Assembly (NCBI GenBank): GCA_016845345.1
Contig: JAERSV010000004.1
Location: 82,814-146,813 of the forward strand
From: Methanobacteriota archaeon
Lineage (GTDB): Archaea; Thermoplasmatota; Poseidoniia; Poseidoniales; Thalassarchaeaceae
Length of the DNA stretch: 64,000 nucleotides
Direction: 5' to 3'
Shown here: positions 1 to 9,722 of the stretch, one piece after another
Layout of the letters: each line of letters starts with the position of its first letter
Numbering within the stretch: the first letter of the stretch is position 1
Notes under the pieces: model-generated
What the model was told of the DNA's origin: nothing
The model's database searches: none
Seen by the model: only the letters and a program-made list of their open reading frames with translations
Position numbers and translations under genes: made by a program

Positions 1-1629
1 ATCAAGATACAGGATTTTTAAATCGCGGTCACATATTTCCTTGATTGCACTCGCGGGAAGACTCTGTACTACCTGTTCAGCAGAGGTTGCTGTTGATTGG
101 ATAAACACAGTACCACCATCCTTCAATCCTTTCAGAGGATTTCCTGTCGCAAACGCGTTTTCATCTTGGACAGCGATGAAGTCAAGGACATCTAATTCAT
201 GGTGAATTCGTATTCTTTCATCGGCAATGGTTAGATAGAAATTAGTTGGTAATCCCTTCTTTTCCGAACCATATTTTGGAAATGCTTGTACCCTTTTTCC
301 GAACAAGTCAGCAGAAATTGTAGCGATGATTTTGTTAGTTGTCACACTACCAAATCCACCTACACTGTGACCTCTCATACTGAAGGCACTATCCGGGCGC
401 CCATCGTACTCATGTGTGCGCTCTAGTGCAGTGGGGTGACCTATTCCAAGAGTGATGTAACGGGGTTCCTCACCACTCTCGAGCAAATCATAGGTTGCGA
501 TAATATCTGATGATGTGACATCTCTTGAACCAAGGCCATATGAGCCGGTGAATAATTTAGGATTGAAACCTGCATCGAACAAGGCTGTTTTGACCTCCAT
601 TGTGAGTGGATTATCTGCCGCCATCGGGTCATCCATCCGCTCAAGGACTGCGACTGCCTTACATCCACCAATCATGCGGGCGATTTCTTGATTAGGGAAT
701 GGTCGGAAACATGTAACATGAACACAACCAACTTTTCGGCCTTGTTCGCGTAGATGGTCTACAACCGCTGTCGCAGTCTCTATCATAGAACCGATGCCAA
801 CAATTGCATACTCAGCATCCTCCATCATATATCCATCAATTAAGTCATAATTTCTGCCAGTTAAGTCGCTGAACAACTGCATTGATTCCATCACTGCAGG
901 CTTAACTAAATCTGTGAAATGGCGTTGAGCAATCTTCCCTTTCATGTAAGCATCTTGATTTTGAACTACACCAGTCATTATCGGATTATATGGGTCAAAC
1001 ATATTACGAAGTTTGATTGCTGGGTCACCAACGAATTCACGCATCATCTCTGGTTCAATCAACAATGTGTTTTCTATTGTGTGAGTCGTTAAGAAACCAT
1101 CTTGAACATTGAGGAATGGGGTTGAACTTGCCTCTGCGGCTCTTCTACAAATTAGTGCTAGGTCTCCTGCCTCCTGAGCATTTCTAGCAAAAAGAATAGC
1201 CCAGCCAACATCTGACACACCCATCACATCATCGTGACCTGCATGAACATTGAGTGACTGACTCGTCATTGCCCGCGAGCCGATATGGAACACTATTGGA
1301 AGTCGTTTGCCGCTGATAACATAGAGAACTTCCTTCATCAAAATAAGTCCTTGACCACTCGTGAAGTTCGTGACGCGACCACCAGCGAGTGCAAATCCTT
1401 CTGCTGCAGATGCTGACGAGTGTTCTGATTCCGGTTCAATGAAGGCTAACCTAGTTCCCCAAAGATTCTCTTTACCGTTGGAAACCTCCATGTTGTAACC
1501 AACACCCATGGTTGTTGAGGAGGTTATCGGATAAGCACACGAACCATCAGTTATGTGACTCTCTACCCACACAATATTACCAGCGCCATCTGTAGTTGTT
1601 GGAATTCCTGGATATTCTACATCAGCCAT
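1..1629 (-). CDS. 2-oxoacid:ferredoxin/flavodoxin oxidoreductase, fused alpha-gamma subunit (partial, runs off the left edge)
   Basis: Manual translation from ATG at 1629: MADVEYPGIPTTTDGAGNIVWVESHITDGSCAYPITSSTTMGVGYNMEVSNGKENLWGTRLAFIEPESEHSSASAAEGFALAGGRVTNFTSGQGLILMKE..., followed by a gamma-type segment (MRGHSVGGFGSVTTNKIIATISADLFGKRVQAFPKYGSEKKGLPTNFYL). No stop before base 1, so absent from the ORF track. Confidence 0.88.
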   Translation of the reverse strand, partial: MADVEYPGIPTTTDGAGNIVWVESHITDGSCAYPITSSTTMGVGYNMEVSNGKENLWGTRLAFIEPESEHSSASAAEGFALAGGRVTNFTSGQGLILMKEVLYVISGKRLPIVFHIGSRAMTSQSLNVHAGHDDVMGVSDVGWAILFARNAQEAGDLALICRRAAEASSTPFLNVQDGFLTTHTIENTLLIEPEMMREFVGDPAIKLRNMFDPYNPIMTGVVQNQDAYMKGKIAQRHFTDLVKPAVMESMQLFSDLTGRNYDLIDGYMMEDAEYAIVGIGSMIETATAVVDHLREQGRKVGCVHVTCFRPFPNQEIARMIGGCKAVAVLERMDDPMAADNPLTMEVKTALFDAGFNPKLFTGSYGLGSRDVTSSDIIATYDLLESGEEPRYITLGIGHPTALERTHEYDGRPDSAFSMRGHSVGGFGSVTTNKIIATISADLFGKRVQAFPKYGSEKKGLPTNFYLTIADERIRIHHELDVLDFIAVQDENAFATGNPLKGLKDGGTVFIQSTATSAEQVVQSLPASAIKEICDRDLKILYLD

Positions 1630-1706
1630 AAAATCATCTCCAATTTTCGCGGTCTAGACTACTGTACGACCCATAGGGTCGACCTTCACGACTTGGGGGG
1701 CTCATA

Positions 1707-3173
1707 TTACCGTTTGTAGTTTGAAACCGTTTCAATTGCCATGAGAGAGGGGTGAATAGGAGGCCTCCAATTGCCATTTTTTCCAGCGTGGTCAAGTAGA
1801 TGCCAGTATAATGAATTGACCATGTAACTCGGTGTCAAAAGTGCATTTTCGCTTACGCATTTTGAATTTTTAGTAACTTTCATCCACTGCTGTTTCGCTA
1901 ATCTTTTCAAGAGTGGAATTCGTAGTGCTGGGCCTGTCATAGGTATTCCAAAGCAAGAATACCAAAATCGTTCGACCACGCCCTTCTTCCACGCAGTGTC
2001 CCTCACACTTTCAAAGCCTGATTTCAAACCTACCTTTCTATCGCTAACCTTGGTCACACTGCCCGACGAATCAAGTGTGATTCCATGTTCACTTAACACC
2101 TCAATCATCCAAGGTGCGATATAACCCCCGGGTGCGCGAAACCACGGGCGGAATTTTTCTCCTGCAAAAGCCGAGATTTTTTCAATGGAAAATGAAAGTT
2201 CATTGGCAAATCCGGCTCTATCTTCTGGCCAAGCAGACCAACATCTGTGCTTATTGCCATGACAACCGATAGTGATGGTTTCGTCGTGCTGTAAAAGTTG
2301 CTTCAAATTTTTAGCAAAATCAACATCTTCTAATTGCTCGCTGATAACAAATAGAGTAACTGGCAATCCTTTCCCTCGATTCTCCCTCCAATGGAAGAAT
2401 CCCTGCCATGATTTAGCCAACTTCTCACTCATTTTGTATACTTGAGGAGAATTTCTCCGTGACCGTTTTGGATGACCGTAAACTCTTGGGTGATGGGATA
2501 AATCGTCTGTGTCTAGTGAAAGCCAAATTTTCCCTTGCTGAGAATTTTCTATTACAGTTAATGGTAAACGAGGCAGTATGAATGTGATGTGGTGGCGCAT
2601 TTCACCAGCAATTTCAACCTCGCCATCAACCCATTCTACTCTTTCACCTCGCCATTTTTTGACGATGGAATTGCAAGTGGCTAATCCAGCCTCATTCTTT
2701 GGGTCAACCGTAATTTCTACCGCAGTAGGCCCACCTTGGGTGGTTGAAATCCAATCGAGTGACTTGTTTGCGGCCCGTTTAGCAATCCCCCTTCTAGTTG
2801 CGGAACTACGAACCCAATAGCCAAGATTCCAATGCGCTTCGCGTACTCTAGTGAATCGGTCAAACGCCACAAGGCCAAGTAATTCCTCTGATGATTTGTC
2901 AATAATTACCCAGTGATGTGCACGACCAATTTTACCACCTCTTCCAACATCATACAGATATTGTTCAAGTTGAACATGCATTTCATCTTCAACATCGTAC
3001 CAAGGCAAGCCACCAATGACTTCTGGCAACGATTCCTCGAATGCGATGATTAATTGCTCAAGGTATTCGATTCCAGCCGGCCGCAATAATAACTCATCAT
3101 CAATGATGAGGGTCGGTGTGGCGTGCATCATGATGCTCGAATGGCTATATGGTGTTATGATTTTGCCAAACAA
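1707..3173 (-). CDS. GNAT-family N-acetyltransferase fused to a NodB-type polysaccharide deacetylase
   Basis: N-terminal half RimJ/RimL-like (NLGYWVRSSATRRGIAKRAANKSL). C-terminal half has NodB motifs LSLDTDDL, GCHGNKH (HxxxH) and WFRAPGG. Confidence 0.8.
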   Translation of the reverse strand: MFGKIITPYSHSSIMMHATPTLIIDDELLLRPAGIEYLEQLIIAFEESLPEVIGGLPWYDVEDEMHVQLEQYLYDVGRGGKIGRAHHWVIIDKSSEELLGLVAFDRFTRVREAHWNLGYWVRSSATRRGIAKRAANKSLDWISTTQGGPTAVEITVDPKNEAGLATCNSIVKKWRGERVEWVDGEVEIAGEMRHHITFILPRLPLTVIENSQQGKIWLSLDTDDLSHHPRVYGHPKRSRRNSPQVYKMSEKLAKSWQGFFHWRENRGKGLPVTLFVISEQLEDVDFAKNLKQLLQHDETITIGCHGNKHRCWSAWPEDRAGFANELSFSIEKISAFAGEKFRPWFRAPGGYIAPWMIEVLSEHGITLDSSGSVTKVSDRKVGLKSGFESVRDTAWKKGVVERFWYSCFGIPMTGPALRIPLLKRLAKQQWMKVTKNSKCVSENALLTPSYMVNSLYWHLLDHAGKNGNWRPPIHPSLMAIETVSNYKR

Positions 3174-3188
3174 AAATGCCTCTAATAA

Positions 3189-3899
3189 TCAGATTAAGGG
3201 GCGATTGTACTGCAACACCTCACCACGGTCAAGGACAAGTAAGCGGTCAGGTTCTAGTTCGACCCAATGTTCTCCTGTGAGTTGTTGTGTAGATACTAAA
3301 GCGGCTCCACCATACGATTTAGAGCGACGGATAAGGTAAATTGGTTTGCCTGAATAGTGATGGAAAACATACATCATACTACCATCAGAAATTAATAAAT
3401 TTAGATTGATGTTTTCTCCATAGCGCTCAAACACTGTTGCGATTGCGTGTTTTAGAGCAGGGATTGTCCCACGTATTTCGCCACGTGACTGATAACACTC
3501 AACCTCATCCATGATGTGATTGAATATTTGCTCTGAATCTGTATCGCCTTCAGCCATTGGGTGCTCATCTGCACCACTGACCCAACCGTTGTGAGCAAAA
3601 ATCCAATCTCTACCTCGGTACTGCCGAACAAATGGATGGCAATTACAAGTAATTTGGCTTCCATGAGTAGCATAACGCACGTGTGCAATTAGGTTTGTAC
3701 TACGGGCTTCATCAATTGATTCTAGAAACTGCTCGGAATAATCCGCCCGACCAGGAGCACGCTCAATGCGGGCCATTCCTTCCTCATACCAACCAACACC
3801 CCATCCGTGAGGATTGCGTGAGGAGAAACCTGCAAAACGAGGTAAACTCCGGGTTGCTCTATCTTCTTGATTACAACTCATACCAAATAAATCGCACAT
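3189..3899 (-). CDS. Class II glutamine amidotransferase (YafJ/EgtC-like)
   Basis: MCDLFGMSC (Cys2 nucleophile), NPHGWGVGWY, HVRYATHG, CHPF, FAHNGWVSG. Confidence 0.88.
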   Translation of the reverse strand: MCDLFGMSCNQEDRATRSLPRFAGFSSRNPHGWGVGWYEEGMARIERAPGRADYSEQFLESIDEARSTNLIAHVRYATHGSQITCNCHPFVRQYRGRDWIFAHNGWVSGADEHPMAEGDTDSEQIFNHIMDEVECYQSRGEIRGTIPALKHAIATVFERYGENINLNLLISDGSMMYVFHHYSGKPIYLIRRSKSYGGAALVSTQQLTGEHWVELEPDRLLVLDRGEVLQYNRPLI

Positions 3900-3944
3900 A
3901 AAACATGAGATGTTTCCATCCCTTATGAACCCATCAAATTAGGA

Positions 3945-5303
3945 TTACATTCCTAGGCTGGTGAGTGCTGTTGCAACGTGTTGATCTTCGGGATGAAGCC
4001 TTCGGGCGGTCTCAAGCATCCGGCGAAGTGCCTCTTCCCTACCCAATTTTTTGAGTACAACACCCACGTGGAAAAGAATCTCTTTTCGGTCTCCAAGATG
4101 AGGACCTAATTTGTCAAGTTCTCTAGCCGCACCATCCAAATCGCCAGCCTTCACTGATTCCATCACTTGACGCAATTTCCTCTTTACGAGTAAGTCATCA
4201 TAGGATTCACCTTGTGGCCATGGCCACATATGGTCATCTAGGGGAGGAGGGCTTGGCGAATGTGACTCTACTTTGGCATCAACATCCAATCCTGCATCCT
4301 GTTTGAATGCATTAGCATCTGGTCTTGTTGATGGAACAGTTGGTAATGCTGGAGTTGTTGGTACTGAAGGAAGTGCAGGTGTTTTAGTCGCTGCTGCACC
4401 GTTTGCAGCAGCAGGATTCAAACTCGGAAGTTTTGGAATCTCTGGTTTGGCTACAGGAGTGGGACTTGGAGTCGGGGTTGCATTCACCTGTGGTGTTGCG
4501 GGCAGAGCCGGTGGGGTAGTGGCTGGAGTCTCTGGGATTGTAGTTGCTACTGGAGTAGGAGTAGGGACAACTACTGGCTCAACCGCCACAGGTTGGGCCA
4601 CTGCCGCAGGTTCGGCAACAGGTTCGGCCACTGTTTCGGCCACTGGTTCGGCTTCAACAGTAGGAGTTGGTTGTGCATTAACTTCAGATGAGGTCTCTTG
4701 TTTCTCTTCTGGTACCTCAGAGGGGTCGGACAATGGCTCTTCTTCTGTAGAATTCTCCGTGACCCCTTTTGGCAATAATGGCACAACTAGGTCAACCTGA
4801 TGAGTTGGCTCTTCAACGGTCTCAACTTCCTTTGAGGTAGGGACTACGAACTTCTCCACATTCTTGGGTGCATCTGATGTACTGAGTTCATATTCACCGT
4901 CTTCTAATTCTTCAGCAACTTTAGGAACTTGACTTGGTGCATCTGCTTCAATGGCTGCAAAGTTAGGTGCCGCAGACAAAGCGACTGCCTCTGAATCCTC
5001 TTCATACTGGCTGACATCAATCGTCACATCATCGATTTCAAAGGTATGTTTTGACCAATCAACAACCTCACCATCATCGCCATCTTCATCCTCGGCTAAC
5101 AATTCATCAAAAATAGATGTACTAACTTCTTCAGAAACGCTCTCATCTTGTTCAATAATACTCTTTCCAAGTTGATGATAACACTTCGGGCATTCTTCAA
5201 CCCCTTCGGGAGAAACTTCGCTGCATAAAGGGCAGGTTATGCCTGCCTCTTCCTTTGACTTGCGCCAGCGTCCGAACATTTGCCTCAATCTATATCCGCG
5301 CAC
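3945..5303 (-). CDS. Zinc-ribbon protein with long Pro/Val/Ala/Glu low-complexity linker and C-terminal TPR-like helical region
   Basis: CPLCSEVSPEGVEECPKCYHQLG, degenerate EPVAEP/TPTP linker, helical C-terminus LREVMESVKAGDLDGAARELDKLG-like. Confidence 0.65.
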   Translation of the reverse strand: MRGYRLRQMFGRWRKSKEEAGITCPLCSEVSPEGVEECPKCYHQLGKSIIEQDESVSEEVSTSIFDELLAEDEDGDDGEVVDWSKHTFEIDDVTIDVSQYEEDSEAVALSAAPNFAAIEADAPSQVPKVAEELEDGEYELSTSDAPKNVEKFVVPTSKEVETVEEPTHQVDLVVPLLPKGVTENSTEEEPLSDPSEVPEEKQETSSEVNAQPTPTVEAEPVAETVAEPVAEPAAVAQPVAVEPVVVPTPTPVATTIPETPATTPPALPATPQVNATPTPSPTPVAKPEIPKLPSLNPAAANGAAATKTPALPSVPTTPALPTVPSTRPDANAFKQDAGLDVDAKVESHSPSPPPLDDHMWPWPQGESYDDLLVKRKLRQVMESVKAGDLDGAARELDKLGPHLGDRKEILFHVGVVLKKLGREEALRRMLETARRLHPEDQHVATALTSLGM

Positions 5304-5407
5304 GATTAGGGTATAATACTCACCATCTGATGTATGCTTGATTCATCCGCCTACGGCGGTATTCCACAATTGGAAGGTTGAAAGACAACAGGTTGCCCGC
5401 CTAAAAT

Positions 5408-7423
5408 GTGGCAGATGGAAAGCGAGGTGACGTTCGTCGTCTCAAACCGGGTGATGGTTCAGACTTACCTTCACCCACACTTGATGGTGAGACCACTCGG
5501 TTCATCCGTGCCCAAGATTTTCACGGCCGCTATTCGCGATTAATCACTTGGGAACTTGAGGATGAAATGGCACAGGTTGATGAACGGTTGCGCCATTGGT
5601 CTAATCAAAAGTTGGTAGAGCATGGCTACACTCTAATCGGCGTAATTGCTAGAAATAGCGGCTGGTTATTTGGTGACAGAGTTGTAAAATTCTCTGCTCA
5701 AAAAGGACAAAATCTTGGGAACCATCGGTTTTCGCAGGGAGATATTGTCACAATATGCCGTAACAATCCACTCAAAGAAATTCCCGTTGAAGGTATTGTT
5801 CTAACCCGAAAACGTAACTCCATTTCAGTTGTTGTTTCAGAAAACCTTGACAAGGTTCGTACCGGTACTTGGCGCATCGACAGGGGAGCAAACAGAGTTG
5901 CTCATGATAGGATGCAGGATGCACTTCGTGAAATTCTTCGAGATGACCCCCCCACAACACTCTCAGATTTACTACTTGGTAAACCAAGAGACATTAATGA
6001 TTCAGCCAAAATGAGGCCTGAATTTCGCGGCGTAAAATGGCGTGATGTCTACTCTCCAAATGAACTAAATGAAAGCCAAGGAGAGGCTTTTGAAAGAGCC
6101 ATGACATCTAGACTTAGTCTGATTCAAGGGCCACCGGGAACTGGCAAAACCCACACCGCGGTAAGAATCCTTCAAGGGTGGGCAAAGCAAGGCACTGGTC
6201 CAATTTTGGCGACTGCTGACAGTAATGTAGCAGTTGATAATCTGCTTGAGGGCTTATTGGACCTTGGTGTTAAAGCGGTTAGAATCGGTCAACCCGTAAA
6301 AGTGAGAGCACATCTCAGGTCTGCAACTGTACGAGCAAAAATAGAAGAGCATCCACTTCAAGAAGAGGTCCGGGAATTACTGGGTCTTCAGGAAAGTCTA
6401 CAGCGACGTCTACCTACTTTCAAAGGTAAGGAAAAAGGGTTAGCACATCGTGATTTAAAGATGGGATGGAAATCAATTAGAGCACTGGAGACATCGATGA
6501 GTGATGATGTTCTTGATGGCGCTGAAGTCATTTGCTCCACATGCATTGGTGTTGGACATCAGATTCTTGGACAACGCAAATTTTCCAACATTCTAATTGA
6601 TGAAGCGACACAAGCAATTGAACCGGCGACATGGGTTCCAATCATGCGAAGTTGTCGCCGCCTTGTTTTAGTTGGCGATCATCGCCAACTTCCACCCACC
6701 GTAATTTCTCGTCGCGCCGAACAGGATGGTTTGAGGCGAAGTCTGTTCGAGCGTATGATAGATGTTGGAATGATTCCAACCATGCTAAAAACCCAATATC
6801 GAATGCATCCAGTGATTGCAGAATATTCGTCAGCACGCTACTATGATAATCAACTTGAAAATGGAGTTAGCGCGGATGATAGAATTGCACCCGCCGGCTT
6901 CTTGTGGCCTGATTGGAATGCACCTGTTGCCTTTGTTCCAATTGAAGGTGCTGAGGAATTAGCAGTTGATGGAAAATCACGAATCAACCGAGATGAAGCA
7001 GGATGGGTCGTGAAAATAGTTGACCAATTACTCAGCGCTGGTGACTTAGAACCATCAGATATCGGAGTAGTTTCGCCTTACAGTGGTCAAGTGCAATTAC
7101 TAACAGATTTGTTTGACGGAAAAGGAATTTTAGCGGGTGAAGGCGATGAAGAAGCAGGTGGTCTTGAAATCCGAAGTATTGATGGATATCAAGGGCGTGA
7201 AAAAGAAGTCATTGTTCTATCAACAGTAAGAGCAAACCATGACGGCGAAGTCGGATTCTTGTCGGACCACAGGAGGCTCAATGTCGCAATCACTAGACCT
7301 CGCCGCGGCCTAATCGTCGTGGGATGTGCTGACACCCTTCGTCATGATGGGGATTGGGAGGGCTGGCTTGATTGGGTTAGGGATAGGAAACTTGAGGCGT
7401 GGCATGTCCTCCAGAGTTACTGA
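5408..7423 (+). CDS. Superfamily 1 DNA/RNA helicase, Upf1/IGHMBP2/Dna2-like
   Basis: GPPGTGKTHTAVRI (Walker A), LIDEATQAIEP, GDHRQLPP, LKTQYRMHP, SIDGYQGREKEVIVLSTVRAN, RLNVAITRPRRGLIVVG. GTG start. Confidence 0.93.
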   Translation: MADGKRGDVRRLKPGDGSDLPSPTLDGETTRFIRAQDFHGRYSRLITWELEDEMAQVDERLRHWSNQKLVEHGYTLIGVIARNSGWLFGDRVVKFSAQKGQNLGNHRFSQGDIVTICRNNPLKEIPVEGIVLTRKRNSISVVVSENLDKVRTGTWRIDRGANRVAHDRMQDALREILRDDPPTTLSDLLLGKPRDINDSAKMRPEFRGVKWRDVYSPNELNESQGEAFERAMTSRLSLIQGPPGTGKTHTAVRILQGWAKQGTGPILATADSNVAVDNLLEGLLDLGVKAVRIGQPVKVRAHLRSATVRAKIEEHPLQEEVRELLGLQESLQRRLPTFKGKEKGLAHRDLKMGWKSIRALETSMSDDVLDGAEVICSTCIGVGHQILGQRKFSNILIDEATQAIEPATWVPIMRSCRRLVLVGDHRQLPPTVISRRAEQDGLRRSLFERMIDVGMIPTMLKTQYRMHPVIAEYSSARYYDNQLENGVSADDRIAPAGFLWPDWNAPVAFVPIEGAEELAVDGKSRINRDEAGWVVKIVDQLLSAGDLEPSDIGVVSPYSGQVQLLTDLFDGKGILAGEGDEEAGGLEIRSIDGYQGREKEVIVLSTVRANHDGEVGFLSDHRRLNVAITRPRRGLIVVGCADTLRHDGDWEGWLDWVRDRKLEAWHVLQSY

Positions 7424-7434
7424 GAGGTGGCGAG

Positions 7435-8040
7435 ATGACCGAACAAGAGAACCCAATATCCACACACCAAGGGGAATTTGTCAACCCAGCAAAAGAAGCT
7501 GTGAAAGCAGCGGGGGGGCACTGGATAATTCCTGAAGGAACTATACTCGCCGGGGCGTCTACGCGGGCGCTCGCATACATGATTGACACGGTTTTCGTGA
7601 TGGGGTTACTACACCTGATAACCTCTCTTTTATCCGGTGGAGTCGCGAGTATTGTGCAAGCGTATAACCTAGGATTGGCTCTTTCTGGAGGCAAAGGCAC
7701 AGCACTATTCTTGGTTGATTGGTTCTTGATTTTCTCTGCAAATTACCTCTATCACAAATTTACTGGAATCCGCTATGGACGTTCTTACGCACAGCGCTGG
7801 TTTGGTTTGGCAGTGGTACTTGAGGATGGTAAACCCCTAACAAAAAGTGATTGGGATGCACGGGCACTAAGAAAAATGAAGTATGCAATTCCATTATTTG
7901 GAATGTTATTGTTTGGAATTCGTGATTTGATGTTAATCCATAAACGCCATACACATCAAAGTTCAATTGATTTGACTGTTGGCTCTATTGTCGTGGATGG
8001 AACTAGTTTACCTCCAGCATTGCGAAAACATCTTCGTTAA
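7435..8040 (+). CDS. RDD family membrane protein
   Basis: GASTRALAYMIDTVFVMGLLHLI...YGRSYAQRWFGLAVV plus a second hydrophobic segment. Start chosen at ATG 7435. Confidence 0.75.
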   Translation: MTEQENPISTHQGEFVNPAKEAVKAAGGHWIIPEGTILAGASTRALAYMIDTVFVMGLLHLITSLLSGGVASIVQAYNLGLALSGGKGTALFLVDWFLIFSANYLYHKFTGIRYGRSYAQRWFGLAVVLEDGKPLTKSDWDARALRKMKYAIPLFGMLLFGIRDLMLIHKRHTHQSSIDLTVGSIVVDGTSLPPALRKHLR

Positions 8041-8177
8041 TCTTGAATTATACAATAAAAATTTCTGAATAACTCAGAAAATGAGTCAATATGAGAAAAA
8101 CACAAGTTGGGAATTAGAGCACTTGGCGGGGTGCGCTTCAAGTAATGGGGCGGCTGTCGGTACGGTTGGGAGTGCCC

Positions 8178-9320
8178 ATGAGCGACGAATTAACCGTGCA
8201 GAGTGGAGCACTCAATATTCGTATCCACTGCATTCAAGATGATATTGATGACGATGATAGGGATGCTCTCAGAATCGTAATTGAAGTTACAAATGAGGGC
8301 GCTCAAACAATATCTGGTATTGTTCCTCGAATGCGAACGATGGATGGTGGTAAGGCTGAAGCATTCGAATCTGCAAGTGAGATACAAGCAGGTCTTCGAC
8401 AAGATTACTCATATTTTGTCAATCCTGATTCTGGGGCTTGGTTGTTTAAACTAGAATACCAATCAAATGCTGGTGGTCAGACAGTTGAATTAGGCCCACA
8501 TCCATCTGACCTTAGAGTTGAGGAGAGTTTCCGGAAGCCAGTGCAATCAGATGGAAGAGGCAGTGCCGTAGGTGGTAGCATTTTTGATGCTGCTTTTGGT
8601 AATGCTTTGGTTGATTTTGGAGGGGAACCTGAACCTGCTGTTGCCGTTGCTGCAGCACCATCCTCGGACCCTTTGGCCAGTGCATTTAGTGCGGAAATTC
8701 CTGTACAAGAACCGGTTGCAACTCCGCCAGCGAGCAATCTTCTCGCTCCCGCGCACGCACCAATTTCCGCCCCCATTTCTGCACCTGTTGCAGAACCTGA
8801 GCCACCCACTGCACCTACTGGCCCTCCTCCCCAAATGAATCCACCAGCTACAATTGAAAAACCTCCCACACCAGCTCAAGAACCACAACCTGCCCCTGCA
8901 TCAGTACCAGAGAGTCCACCGACTAATCCAATGCCATCTGGGCCGATGGGGCCGGGGCCAATGCCGCCGGGAGGAATGCCACCTGGACCAATGCCACCCG
9001 GAGCGATGCCGCCTGGAATGATGCCACCGGGAGGAATGCCGCCTGGAATGATGCCGCCCGGAGGAATGCCGCCTGGGATGATGCCACCGGGAGGAATGCC
9101 GCCAGGGCCAATGCCACCCGGAGGGGTGCCACCTGGAATGATGCCGCCTGGGATGATGCCGCCAGGGCCAATGCCGCCCGGCCCAATGCCGCCGGATATG
9201 GCGCCACCTAGTGGAATGACTCCTCCACAAGGTCCACCACAAGGTCCACCGCAAGGTCCACCGCAAGGCCCCCCAGGGGCGAGCGAATTGGAAAAACCCG
9301 ATGGAGTGAATGTTGAGTGA
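8178..9320 (+). CDS. Hypothetical protein: N-terminal beta-rich domain plus Pro/Met/Gly tandem-repeat C-terminus
   Basis: Open frame; MSDELTVQSGALNIRIHCIQDDIDDDDRDALRIVIEVTNEG...; tail of MPPGG/MPPGM repeats then (QGPP)n. Confidence 0.8.
   Translation: MSDELTVQSGALNIRIHCIQDDIDDDDRDALRIVIEVTNEGAQTISGIVPRMRTMDGGKAEAFESASEIQAGLRQDYSYFVNPDSGAWLFKLEYQSNAGGQTVELGPHPSDLRVEESFRKPVQSDGRGSAVGGSIFDAAFGNALVDFGGEPEPAVAVAAAPSSDPLASAFSAEIPVQEPVATPPASNLLAPAHAPISAPISAPVAEPEPPTAPTGPPPQMNPPATIEKPPTPAQEPQPAPASVPESPPTNPMPSGPMGPGPMPPGGMPPGPMPPGAMPPGMMPPGGMPPGMMPPGGMPPGMMPPGGMPPGPMPPGGVPPGMMPPGMMPPGPMPPGPMPPDMAPPSGMTPPQGPPQGPPQGPPQGPPGASELEKPDGVNVE
8935..9200 (+). repeat. About 15-bp tandem repeat encoding MPPGG/MPPGM/MPPGP pentapeptides
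   Basis: Repeated atgccgccyggaatg / atgccaccgggagga units read directly; in frame with the CDS. Confidence 0.9.
9227..9272 (+). repeat. 12-bp tandem repeat caaggtccaccr (QGPP) x4
   Basis: caaggtccaccacaaggtccaccgcaaggtccaccgcaaggcccc read directly. Confidence 0.85.
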
Positions 9321-9721
9321 GCCAAGAATTGGAAAATTATAGTTCTATTACGCCAATTGATGACGAACTACAAGGGCGATTCAAAATCTTGAGAATTGTT
9401 GCTTTCATGCGATGGATAACCCTACTTGCTGGTCCGGCTGCAATTTTGATTGATGATTACATTCAACCATGGCTATTGAGGGGGGGATACCCTTCAATTT
9501 TGACAATGGAGGATCTAAGCAGGTTTCTTTTCTTAGAGGTATTAGGTATTTCGACGTATATTGATGAGGAGCAATTTCTTGCAATTTATCACCATGTAAA
9601 CATCGTCTCATGTTTTCTGTTTGTGGTGTTTGTAGGTTGGGTATTATTCGCCAAGAAAAAAGCAGTCATTGCCGCTCGTGACTTGACACTAATGGAACAA
9701 AAAATGAGGGGGAATATTTGA
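9317..9721 (+). CDS. Small membrane protein, two predicted TM segments
   Basis: Overlaps the upstream stop; hydrophobic stretches WITLLAGPAAILI and VNIVSCFLFVVFVGWVLFA. Confidence 0.65.
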   Translation: MSQELENYSSITPIDDELQGRFKILRIVAFMRWITLLAGPAAILIDDYIQPWLLRGGYPSILTMEDLSRFLFLEVLGISTYIDEEQFLAIYHHVNIVSCFLFVVFVGWVLFAKKKAVIAARDLTLMEQKMRGNI

Positions 9722-9722
9722 G

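Noticed and set aside
4273-4800. 175-aa plus-strand ORF (Gly/Ala/Val/Thr-rich)
   Set aside because: Antisense reading of the repetitive Pro/Val/Ala/Glu linker in the 3945-5303 minus-strand gene.
8477-9325. Several long minus-strand ORFs (Gly/Ile/Pro-rich, Trp/His/Arg-rich) opposite the Pro-rich protein
   Set aside because: Produced by the low-complexity repeats in the sense gene; no independent coding signal.
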